The notes beneath the pieces were generated by a model. The model was not told the origin of the DNA and ran no database searches. It saw nothing but the letters and a program-made list of their open reading frames with translations. From positions 1-10,496 of the forward strand of contig CADBLZ010000064.1 in the NCBI GenBank assembly GCA_902795675.1: a stretch of DNA of 10,496 nucleotides, read 5' to 3'. Positions 1 to 6,389 of this stretch are shown piece by piece (position 1 is the first letter of the stretch; every line of letters starts with the position of its first letter). This stretch comes from an uncultured Erysipelotrichaceae bacterium. GTDB taxonomy: Bacteria; Bacillota_I; Bacilli_A; RF39; UBA660. The position numbers were made by a program, and so were the translations under genes.

Positions 1-1775
1 GCTACTTTAGATTCTTCTTCATAATTAGCATCATATGTTTTAGCTATTTCATAGATCATTACATCTTGAACTTTACGAGCTTTATTATAGTTATATGTTT
101 CTAATAATGAAGGTAAGATTGTAGTTCTGATAATTGATTTATCAGTACTTAATGGATTTGGTAATGTTATGTACTCTTTATTATCATAATTAAACATTGC
201 TGCTTTAGCTGGAGATACTAATGTATAAGTTTTTACTTCATTAATACCTAAGCTTCTTAGTCTTCTTGAAATAGCTTTACGAATAGCTACATCACCAACA
301 TAAACACCTCTTCTTGTTGGTACTACTGGTAAGCTACAAACTAGATTATGGTATCCATATAATCTACCAATTTCTTCAGCGATATCTTCTACATTTGATT
401 CGATATCTAATCTTCTAAATGGTATTGTTACAGTGAATACATCTTTATTAAGTTTATATTCAAAACCTAATCTATCTAATTCATGTTCCATATCTTCAGT
501 ACTTATTTCAATACCTAGAATACTATTAATCTTTTCAGTTTGGAATTCTACTACTTTTGGTGTTTTATCTACTTTATCGTGTTTTAATTCACCACCAACA
601 ACTTCTCCATCAGCATATTTTTCTAGTAACTCTAAACATCTATCCATAGCCATGTTAGTGTATTCATAATCTAAACCTTTACCATATCTAGTTGAAGCTT
701 CAGATTGTAGATTTAGACGAGAAGATGTTTTTCTAATAGCGAATGCATCAAAGATAGCAGCTTCGATGAAGATGTTTTTAGTTGAGTCATCAACTTCAAC
801 ATTTTCACCGCCCATGATACCAGCTATACATGTTGGTTTTGTACCATCTGTAATAACGATATCATTTGTTTTTAACTCTCTTTCAACATTATCTAGAGTA
901 ACAATTTTTTCGTTTTCTTTAGCATTTCTAACTAAAACTGTTTTACCTAGTTTATCAGCATCAAAGAAGTGAGTAGGTTGACCAAATTCTAACATTACGA
1001 AGTTAGAGATATCAACAACGTTATTTATAGGACGCATTCCAGCTGAAATAAGTCTTTCTTGCATCCATTTTGGTGATTCACCTACTTTAACATTTTTAAC
1101 CATTCTACCTAAATAGTATGGACATAATTCTGTATCTACTTTTAGTGATACATAGTTTTTAACATCATCCTTATTTTCTTTATATGTTGATTTAGGAATT
1201 GTTACTTTTTTATTTAAGATTGTTGCAACTTCATAAGCGAAGCCAATGTGATAGTAACAATCGTTATTTTTATGTTTATGAACATCTAATTCATATACAG
1301 TATCATCTAAACCAAGATATTCTAATGCATTCATACCTACTGTAGCATCACTATCTAATTCAGCAATACCTTTAGCATATGTTTCTTCTGTTTTTTCTTC
1401 AAGACCTAGTTCAAATAAGGCACAAATCATACCATCAGATTTTTGACCTCTAATAGCTCCAGATTCAATTTTGAAGTCGCCTGGTAATACTGCTCCTGGA
1501 AGAGCTACGATTACCTTAATTCCTTTTCTAACATTACTTGCACCACAAACGATTTGACGTGGTTCTTTATCTCCAGTTAAAACTTGGCATACATGTAGAT
1601 GGTCTGAATCAGGGTGATCAATACAATCAACTACTTCACCTACAACAACATTATCCATGTGTGTTGTTATTACTTTTTCTACATTAACACCTGCTTTAGT
1701 TATTTTAACAGCAAGTTCATTAAGGTCTTCACCTTCAAGATCAACGTAATCTTTTACCCATTTCATTGATATCAT
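1..1775 (-). CDS. pheT: Phenylalanyl-tRNA synthetase beta subunit, 3' end cut off by the window
   Basis: This is the beta chain of the (alpha-beta)2 enzyme that charges tRNA-Phe in the cytoplasm. About 591 residues are visible of a usual 790-800; the C-terminal part, including the anticodon-binding domain, lies beyond position 1. The start MISMKWVKDYVDL matches the family N-terminus. A tRNA-binding OB domain follows at residues 43-150 (VVVGEVVDCIDHPDSDHL, QIVCGASNVRKG, ALPGAVLPG). The B3/B4 editing region spans roughly 210-390 (INNVVDISNFVMLEFGQPTH, IAGIMGGEN, SEASTRYGKGLD). A B5-like segment (EDIAEEIGRLYGYHNL, about 463-478) and the start of the catalytic-like domain come next. ATG at 1775 is chosen over ATG at 1766 because AGAGG lies about nine bases upstream and because it gives the family-like N-terminus. 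It starts one base after the pheS stop (TAATATG), so the two genes are co-transcribed and probably translationally coupled. The frame is open to the edge with no break. Confidence 0.97.
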   Translation of the reverse strand, partial: MISMKWVKDYVDLEGEDLNELAVKITKAGVNVEKVITTHMDNVVVGEVVDCIDHPDSDHLHVCQVLTGDKEPRQIVCGASNVRKGIKVIVALPGAVLPGDFKIESGAIRGQKSDGMICALFELGLEEKTEETYAKGIAELDSDATVGMNALEYLGLDDTVYELDVHKHKNNDCYYHIGFAYEVATILNKKVTIPKSTYKENKDDVKNYVSLKVDTELCPYYLGRMVKNVKVGESPKWMQERLISAGMRPINNVVDISNFVMLEFGQPTHFFDADKLGKTVLVRNAKENEKIVTLDNVERELKTNDIVITDGTKPTCIAGIMGGENVEVDDSTKNIFIEAAIFDAFAIRKTSSRLNLQSEASTRYGKGLDYEYTNMAMDRCLELLEKYADGEVVGGELKHDKVDKTPKVVEFQTEKINSILGIEISTEDMEHELDRLGFEYKLNKDVFTVTIPFRRLDIESNVEDIAEEIGRLYGYHNLVCSLPVVPTRRGVYVGDVAIRKAISRRLRSLGINEVKTYTLVSPAKAAMFNYDNKEYITLPNPLSTDKSIIRTTILPSLLETYNYNKARKVQDVMIYEIAKTYDANYEEESKV

Positions 1776-1776
1776 A

Positions 1777-2823
1777 TTACTCAACCTCTTTTCTATCGAA
1801 GTTCTTAACTTCTCTTAGATCTGTATTATAGAATGTTCTAATGTCGTTAATACCGTATTTAAGCATTGCACATCTTTCAGCACCATAACCAAATGCGAAA
1901 CCATTCCATTCTTTTGGATCATATCCACACATTCTTAATACGTTTGGATGAACCATACCAGCACCAGCAATTGTTATCCAACCAGTGTTTTTGCATAATG
2001 AACATCCTTTACCTTTACAAGCAAAACAAGAAATATCGAATTCAACAGATGGTTCTGTAAATGGATAATAACTTGGTCTGAATCTTGTTTCAGTATCTTT
2101 ACCGAACATCATTCTATTTGCTTTATCAACAGTACCTTTTAAATCTGATAGAGAAATATTATGATCGATTAATAAACCTTCAATTTGCATGAATTGATGT
2201 GAATGAGTTGCGTCATCGTTATCTCTTCTATATGTTTTACCTGGGCAAATCATTCTAACAGGTTCTTTACCACCTTTTTCAAGCATAACGTGTGCTTGCA
2301 TACCACTTGTTTGACTTCTAAGTAATAGTTCATCACCTTTAACATAGAATGTATCTTGAGCATCTCTAGCAGGGTGGTTTTTAGGTAGATTAAGTAATTC
2401 AAAGTTGAATCTATCTTCTTCTAATTCTGAACCTTCTACTACATCATAACCCATAGACATAAATGCATCTTCAAAGTCTTCAACTACTTTTTCTAAGATG
2501 TTAGGTGCACCAGTTGGGATTTCAGTTGATGGCATTGTTACGTCAATTACTTCTGAAGCTAACTTTTTGTTTAGTTCTTCTTCTTCTAATTCTTTATTCT
2601 TTGAATTAATACTTTCAGTAACATTATTCTTTAGTTCATTTAAAGAAGCTCCAAAGTCTTTTTTCTCTTCTGGAGATAGTTCTCTCATGTATGTTGTTAA
2701 TTCACTAATTGAACCTTTTTTACCTAGATATTTAACTTTTAAATCATTTAGGTCTTGAATTGTCTTTGCTCCTTCTAAGTCTTGTTCGAAAGACTTTTGG
2801 ATTTCATTCATTTTTTCTTTCAT
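1777..2823 (-). CDS. pheS: Phenylalanyl-tRNA synthetase alpha subunit
   Basis: This class II synthetase catalytic chain activates phenylalanine with ATP and transfers it to tRNA-Phe, acting with PheT. Its 348 residues are normal for the family. Residues 1-90 form the charged, coiled-coil tRNA-binding arm. Class II motifs follow: HPARDAQDTFY (150-160), CPGKTYRRD (193-201) with THSHQFMQIEG (206-216), FRPSYYPFTEPSVE (248-261), and motif 3 at GFAFGYGAER (308-317). Four cysteines at 266, 269, 274 and 277 (CFACKGKGCSLCKNTGW) form the Zn-ribbon-like insert seen in Bacillus-type PheS. Motif 3 reads GYGAERC where many bacteria have GMGVERL; the arginine is kept, so I expect activity. GGAGG sits seven bases before the ATG. 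Expression is set by the T-box leader directly upstream. Confidence 0.98.
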   Translation of the reverse strand: MKEKMNEIQKSFEQDLEGAKTIQDLNDLKVKYLGKKGSISELTTYMRELSPEEKKDFGASLNELKNNVTESINSKNKELEEEELNKKLASEVIDVTMPSTEIPTGAPNILEKVVEDFEDAFMSMGYDVVEGSELEEDRFNFELLNLPKNHPARDAQDTFYVKGDELLLRSQTSGMQAHVMLEKGGKEPVRMICPGKTYRRDNDDATHSHQFMQIEGLLIDHNISLSDLKGTVDKANRMMFGKDTETRFRPSYYPFTEPSVEFDISCFACKGKGCSLCKNTGWITIAGAGMVHPNVLRMCGYDPKEWNGFAFGYGAERCAMLKYGINDIRTFYNTDLREVKNFDRKEVE

Positions 2824-2824
2824 T

Positions 2825-2897
2825 TTTATTCCTCCAATAAAAAAAATCTAAAACTAAGGGACGGAATAAATCCGCGGTACCACCCTAATTCTAGATT
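2825..2897 (-). terminator. T-box expression platform: U-tract stem and possible ribosome-site sequestering stem
   Basis: The antiterminator is readable: AGGG (2886-2883) pairs with CCCT (2860-2857), TGGTACC is the bulge, and GCGGA (2875-2871) pairs with TCCGT (2865-2861). Eight T residues follow at 2846-2839. The arm before them, AGTTTTAGATT, pairs with AATCTAGAATT (2897-2887), so the stem before the U-tract is an extension of the antiterminator base with one bulge and two G-U pairs. The usual terminator, in which CGTCCCT pairs with a downstream AGGGACG, is absent. Instead TTTATTCC (2870-2863) is perfectly complementary to GGAATAAA (2832-2825), which overlaps the pheS GGAGG. Pairing there would compete with the GCGGA/TCCGT helix. 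Termination, translation control or both are possible from the sequence. Confidence 0.55.
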
Positions 2898-3047
2898 CTC
2901 TAGCTCTTTTTAGATATAACGCTCTACAGCGATTTAAACTCCAACGTTGAAATTCATTATATTAATTAACTTTAAGTAATTTCACCATACATACTTAATC
3001 TCTAAATAAGTTTAATATAATTACTGAAGACGTCTTCTTCGTTTCTA
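2839..3047 (-). promoter_or_regulatory. T-box leader of pheST (tRNA-Phe sensor)
   Basis: T-box leaders sense uncharged tRNA and switch on synthetase genes. The T-box sequence AGGGTGGTACCGCGG reads on the minus strand from 2886. Its TGGT pairs with the ACCA end of a tRNA with discriminator A73, as in tRNA-Phe. In stem I, AGTA (3025-3022) and GAA (2955-2953) flank a perfect 10-bp helix (3021-3012 with 2965-2956). Immediately after GAA comes T-TTC-A, so the specifier is UUC (2951-2949), a Phe codon. The distal stem TTAAGTA/TACTTAA (2998-2992 with 2978-2972) carries an AGAGA bulge and an apical GGTGAAA (2986-2980), both typical. A small stem III is CGCT-GTAG-AGCG (2931-2920). The start at about 3047 is inferred from the -10 box. 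I could not resolve the lowest part of stem I. Confidence 0.95.
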
Positions 3048-3053
3048 GTTAGT

Positions 3054-3082
3054 ATTTTAGCATATCTATTATTTTTATTCAA
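3054..3082 (-). promoter_or_regulatory. Sigma-A type promoter of the pheST T-box operon
   Basis: The -35 box TTGAAT (3082-3077) and the -10 box TAAAAT (3059-3054) are separated by exactly 17 bases. A TG one base before the -10 gives an extended -10 (TGCTAAAAT). Transcription would begin near 3047, just ahead of stem I of the T-box. The -35 box directly abuts the stop codon of the upstream gene (3085-3083), so there is no room for a terminator between them. Confidence 0.8.
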
Positions 3083-3934
3083 TTAATTCTCAGTAAATTT
3101 GTTGATGTATTGATAGATTTGCTTTATTTTTTCTTTTGTAGCTTCATTATCTTGATATTTGTTTTCTAATGCTAATTCTATTTTGTTTTCTTTAGATAAT
3201 TTACTATTTTTAAATGTATGTTCTAATTGTTTAATAGACATAACAATTGTTTCTTCATCTGTTAGTTTTATTTTAGAAGGTATTTGCATAATACCATATT
3301 TAACTTCTCTACTAGTGAAGTTTCCACCAACTTCTTCTATCTTACGAATGATTGTTGGTTTATGATCTGATTCGTAGATCATGATGCCATAGATTAAGTT
3401 ATTAACCATTTTGTCTTTACTCTTTATTAAGTAGTTATACTTAGTTTTATATTTAGCAAATTGCATTAGGTAATATTCTTCACTATGATTTGTTTCAACT
3501 TTCTTTTCAGATATCTTTTTAAAGTTAGTATCATTCTTTAATAATGATATTAAGTATACAATCATTATAAACCATAAGAAGCTTTTAAATTCTTCTGCAC
3601 TAGGTAACACACTATTTACCTTAGAAATAAAGAATGAGTAAGTTAAAATACCTACTAAGATACCTACTATATCTCTTCCTATATAAGATGTGTTATTTAA
3701 CGCATTTTCATTAGTTATATTTGTTATATAGAAATTACGTAGGAAGATTTCAAATATTATAATTAAAAAGATATTTTCTTTTACTGCAGGTATTAATGCA
3801 GATAGGATAATTATGTAGATAGATGGAAAGATTATTTGTGGTAATGATCCAACTTGATGACGCTCTAAATAATTATGAATGATAGATAAAGGTATAGTTA
3901 AAACTATATCAATGATTAATACTAATAAAGTCAT
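3083..3934 (-). CDS. Membrane protein with a divergent lysozyme/SLT-like C-terminal domain
   Basis: I do not recognise this gene with certainty. The 283-residue product starts with about five hydrophobic helices (roughly residues 2-17, 35-50, 54-67, 89-104 and 118-133), then a charged linker and a soluble domain of about 130 residues. In that domain, YGIMIYES (E188) is followed 29 residues later by KYGIMQIPS (213-220) and then LTDEETIVMSIKQLE. This order resembles the catalytic Glu and G-x-MQI motifs of SLT-type transglycosylases and lysozyme-like proteins, although the spacing is longer than in Slt70. A peptidoglycan-cleaving role is therefore an inference, and membrane topology is not known. 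ATG at 3934 is chosen over GTG at 3943 because that GTG lies inside the ribosome site GAGGTGG (3946-3940). The gene has its own promoter and is transcribed alone, with no terminator seen after it. Confidence 0.85.
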   Translation of the reverse strand: MTLLVLIIDIVLTIPLSIIHNYLERHQVGSLPQIIFPSIYIIILSALIPAVKENIFLIIIFEIFLRNFYITNITNENALNNTSYIGRDIVGILVGILTYSFFISKVNSVLPSAEEFKSFLWFIMIVYLISLLKNDTNFKKISEKKVETNHSEEYYLMQFAKYKTKYNYLIKSKDKMVNNLIYGIMIYESDHKPTIIRKIEEVGGNFTSREVKYGIMQIPSKIKLTDEETIVMSIKQLEHTFKNSKLSKENKIELALENKYQDNEATKEKIKQIYQYINKFTEN

Positions 3935-3958
3935 CAAAACCACCTCAATGTGATAATT

Positions 3959-3987
3959 ATTCTAATATAATATATATTAAAAGTCAA
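3959..3987 (-). promoter_or_regulatory. Promoter of the membrane protein gene
   Basis: TTGACT (3987-3982) and TAGAAT (3964-3959), separated by 17 bases, each match the sigma-A consensus in five of six (TAGAAT) or close to that (TTGACT). The promoter lies just after the terminator of the upstream pair of genes and about 25 bases before the start codon, so the 5' untranslated region is short. Confidence 0.8.
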
Positions 3988-3992
3988 CAAAC

Positions 3993-4012
3993 AAAAAAGC
4001 AGCAAAGCTGCT
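3993..4012 (-). terminator. Intrinsic terminator after the coiled-coil / small-protein operon
   Basis: AGCAGC (4012-4007), loop TTT and GCTGCT (4003-3998) form a perfect 6-bp, GC-rich stem followed by a run of T residues (down to 3993). The 5' base of the stem lies inside the TAG stop codon (4013-4011) of the small gene. There is no clear T-run on the plus strand, so it is likely one-directional. Confidence 0.88.
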
Positions 4013-4256
4013 ATATTTGTGATTTTAATATTCTAGTTAAAATGATGATTAATTCAGGATCTTTTACACGATCTACATATACATCATTACCATCAATTAT
4101 CTCTTCTACGATAGCTACATTAGTAGGAATTACGTTACGATTGTCATCTACTCCCATAACTAGGAAATATTTAACTCCACCATACATTGTTTCATTTAAA
4201 ACAACATATTTTTCGTTATTTTCTAAACTTATAATTGTATTTGTTTTTAAGCCCAT
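4011..4256 (-). CDS. Small conserved-looking protein of unknown function, 81 residues
   Basis: I do not recognise this protein. It has no signal peptide or membrane segment. The pattern is a beta-rich core (TNTIISLENNEKYVVLNET, YGGVKYFLVMGVDD), an acidic strand (VAIVEEIIDGNDVYVDRV) and a C-terminal helix (DPELIIILTRILKS). The alternation is faintly like the small DUF1292-type Firmicute proteins, but this is a weak resemblance only. AAGGAG lies seven bases before the ATG and overlaps the TAA of the upstream coiled-coil gene. The 11-base gap means the two are one operon and their products may work together. The stop TAG is part of the terminator stem. Confidence 0.85.
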   Translation of the reverse strand: MGLKTNTIISLENNEKYVVLNETMYGGVKYFLVMGVDDNRNVIPTNVAIVEEIIDGNDVYVDRVKDPELIIILTRILKSQI

Positions 4257-4267
4257 AGTAATTCTCC

Positions 4268-6286
4268 TTACTCTTCTTCATTTGTTGAAGGTGTACTTGT
4301 TAATTCAATTGGTTGTTCTGTTTGAACTTCTTCAGCAATTGGAGCGATTGGTTCAAAATCAGTCATTGGATTAACTGGTTCACTTTGATTTTCAATTGGT
4401 TGTTCAACAGCAGGTTCTGCTACTGGAGTAGTTTCTTCAGGAGTTGCTACTGCAGTTGAATTGTTGAAGTAATCAGGTGTAATATTCATTGAGTCTACAA
4501 CCTTAATTCCTTTTGGTTCAGTTACTTCAGGTTCTGTAACTGTTTGTTCAGCTTCTGTAACTGGTTCAACATTAGCACTTAAATCAATTTCACTTTCTTC
4601 TTCAGTTGGTTCTTCAATTGGTGTTATTTCTGGAGTTGTTTCGATTGGTGCTTCAGGAACAGCTTCAGTTGTTGGTTGAATGTTTATTTCTTCACCAGTT
4701 TCAGCAATTACAGGTTCTTCGATTGGTGTTTCAACAGGTGCTTCTTCTACTTTAGGAGCACTACTATTATTAAACTCTACACCAATTAATTTTTCGATTT
4801 CTTCTGCAATTTCATCTGGAGTTTCTTTAAATTGACGACGATGTTTAATATCCATTACGTTATCAGCAAGATCTTTTAAGTGTTCTTTATCTTTCTTTTG
4901 AGCACTGATATCAATCATTCCTGACTTTTTAGTTATTAATCTATTCTTAATATCATCAATTTCTTTATTTGCTTCTTCTATATTTTGTTCTATTTCTATT
5001 CTCTTGCTCTTTAATAATTCGCTAGCTTCACTGATGTCGTTAGCTTCATCTTCTCTAAAGGCAGAAGCAATTTGTTCAGCTGAGATAAGATCTTCTCTCT
5101 TTTCATCAACGGCTGATTTAAATGTAGCTCTAGCACTTAAGTTTTCATCGCTTTCTTCTTCATATACTTTTGTATATTCTTCTAGTTCAGATTTAATCTT
5201 TTCGATTAGTGCTGATAAGCTATCATCTATTGTACGGTATCCGAATTGTTCATCTTTATCAATAGCAGATACTTTTTTATCTAATTCTTTTAGATCTTTA
5301 TTCCATTTAGCTATTCTAGCTTTTAAGAATTCCATTCTTATTTGTTCTGGACTTACTGTTTCCATAACATTGTAACTCTTTTGATCTATTTCAGTAGCAA
5401 ATGAATCTCTTTCTTGAGTTGCTTTTAATAATAATTCTTCTAGTTTATTATCTACTGGCATATTCATGTATGGAATAGCTTCAGCCATTTCAATCAATTC
5501 CTTTAAGTATGGAATTGCTTGATCAGGATTTTTACCATCGTTTAAGATATTTTTAATTTTAAGTTCTAAGTATTTAGGGTCTTTTCTTATTTCTTCTAAA
5601 CGATTAACTAATTCTAGTTTTTTACCTTCAATTTCTGAAGTCTTTTCTTTATGTCTTTCTAATTTATTACGATCAATGTAAGCATTAGGGTTTTCTAGAT
5701 TAGCTTGAGCTTCAGCAAGAACTTTTTGTTTTTCTTTTAGTTTTTCTTCAAGTAAATCTAAATCTTCAGATGATTGAGTTATATTAGCTTGTAATGTATT
5801 ATATTTATTTTGTAATTCATCTAGTTCTACTTTTACTTTATCTAAGTCTTTAGTAGATTCGTTAATTAAAGCATTATATCTTTCAATTACAGCAGCATCA
5901 GTAGAGTTGTTGATACGGTTTTGCATACTTTCAATAAAGTCTTCACGACTTTTTTTACTTGCACGTAAAAGAGTAAGACGATCGTTTTGATCTTTTTCGT
6001 CTTCGTTAAGGTCTTCTAATACAGCTTTCTTTTCTTTGATATCTATTTTTAAAGATTGAATTAACTTTTTAGTTATTATTTCAATGTTACGATCAGCCAT
6101 TTCAGCACTAGTATCATAACTATCTTCTTCAAAATCTCTTTTTATTTCAGCAAGTTCTTGGTCATATTCTGTTACTTTTTCTACTATTTCTTCTTCTTCG
6201 ATAAATAGAGATTGACCATCGCTTTTTGAACGACACATGTTAACTAATGTTTCAATGTCACTGAATAATTTAATCTTATCGTTCAT
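4268..6286 (-). CDS. Large soluble coiled-coil protein with acidic Pro/Glu/Thr-rich tail, function unknown
   Basis: I do not recognise this 672-residue protein. Residues about 35-485 are almost wholly charged helix with heptad-like spacing (for example DLDLLEEKLKEKQKVLAEAQ, VELDELQNKYNTLQ), so long coiled coils are likely. Residues about 486-510 (ETPDEIAEEIEKLIGVEF) look like a short folded helix pair. Residues 511-672 are low complexity, rich in Glu, Pro, Thr and Val and nearly free of Lys and Arg, broken by one ordered-looking island, GIKVVDSMNITPDYFNNS (593-610). There is no signal peptide or membrane helix, so it should be cytoplasmic; a scaffold or structural role is only a guess. It has one cysteine (C18). 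ATG at 6286 is preferred over GTG at 6295, since AAAGGG (6300-6295) sits eight bases before the ATG and overlaps that GTG. It has its own promoter and is followed by the 81-residue gene. Confidence 0.9.
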   Translation of the reverse strand: MNDKIKLFSDIETLVNMCRSKSDGQSLFIEEEEIVEKVTEYDQELAEIKRDFEEDSYDTSAEMADRNIEIITKKLIQSLKIDIKEKKAVLEDLNEDEKDQNDRLTLLRASKKSREDFIESMQNRINNSTDAAVIERYNALINESTKDLDKVKVELDELQNKYNTLQANITQSSEDLDLLEEKLKEKQKVLAEAQANLENPNAYIDRNKLERHKEKTSEIEGKKLELVNRLEEIRKDPKYLELKIKNILNDGKNPDQAIPYLKELIEMAEAIPYMNMPVDNKLEELLLKATQERDSFATEIDQKSYNVMETVSPEQIRMEFLKARIAKWNKDLKELDKKVSAIDKDEQFGYRTIDDSLSALIEKIKSELEEYTKVYEEESDENLSARATFKSAVDEKREDLISAEQIASAFREDEANDISEASELLKSKRIEIEQNIEEANKEIDDIKNRLITKKSGMIDISAQKKDKEHLKDLADNVMDIKHRRQFKETPDEIAEEIEKLIGVEFNNSSAPKVEEAPVETPIEEPVIAETGEEINIQPTTEAVPEAPIETTPEITPIEEPTEEESEIDLSANVEPVTEAEQTVTEPEVTEPKGIKVVDSMNITPDYFNNSTAVATPEETTPVAEPAVEQPIENQSEPVNPMTDFEPIAPIAEEVQTEQPIELTSTPSTNEEE

Positions 6287-6305
6287 CTTTATCACCCTTT
6301 ATACT

Positions 6306-6335
6306 CTTATAATAATTATATTATCATAAAGTCAA
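6306..6335 (-). promoter_or_regulatory. Promoter of the coiled-coil protein operon
   Basis: TTGACT (6335-6330) and TATAAG (6311-6306) are 18 bases apart, a slightly long but workable spacing. The same -35 hexamer serves the membrane protein gene. The site lies between the rplQ terminator and the coiled-coil gene. The region is AT-rich, so the exact -10 is less sure than the -35. Confidence 0.7.
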
Positions 6336-6363
6336 ATGATATTCAATATTCTATTTTTAGCAT

Positions 6364-6389
6364 AAAAAAAGAACTATTTTACTAGTTCT
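6364..6389 (-). terminator. Intrinsic terminator of the ribosomal protein / rpoA operon
   Basis: AGAACTA (6389-6383), loop GTAAAA and TAGTTCT (6376-6370) form a perfect 7-bp stem followed directly by six or more T residues (6369-6364). The rplQ stop TAG (6376-6374) is the first three bases of the 3' arm, so the 5' arm codes for the last residues of L17. The stem has only two G-C pairs and so is modest in strength. Confidence 0.85.

Noticed and set aside
433..972. Plus-strand open frames of 78 and 68 residues
   Set aside because: They lie opposite pheT, whose frame is intact and matches its family throughout. Their serine- and leucine-rich products are what antisense of AT-rich code gives.
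3026..3037. Perfect 12-base palindrome GAAGACGTCTTC as an operator
   Set aside because: It lies inside the transcribed 5' strand of T-box stem I, where purine-rich GAAGA sequence is expected; no second copy is seen near any other promoter here.
3935..3943. GTG start giving a 286-residue membrane protein
   Set aside because: The GTG is part of the ribosome site GAGGTGG; the ATG at 3934 fits.
4042..4374. Plus-strand 110-residue open frame
   Set aside because: It crosses the junction of two minus-strand genes with good ribosome sites and has none itself.
4268..4755. Repeat array or CRISPR-like repetition in the tail of the coiled-coil gene
   Set aside because: The recurring GGTTCTTC/GTTTCTTC-type bases come from many Pro, Glu and Thr codons. 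There is no constant repeat unit or spacer length.
5004..5375. Plus-strand 123-residue open frame
   Set aside because: It is the antisense shadow of the coiled-coil gene; its Ser/Leu-rich product reflects Glu/Lys codons read backwards. No promoter or ribosome site supports it.
6287..6295. GTG start giving a 675-residue coiled-coil protein
   Set aside because: The GTG overlaps the ribosome site AAAGGG; the ATG at 6286 has the correct eight-base spacing.
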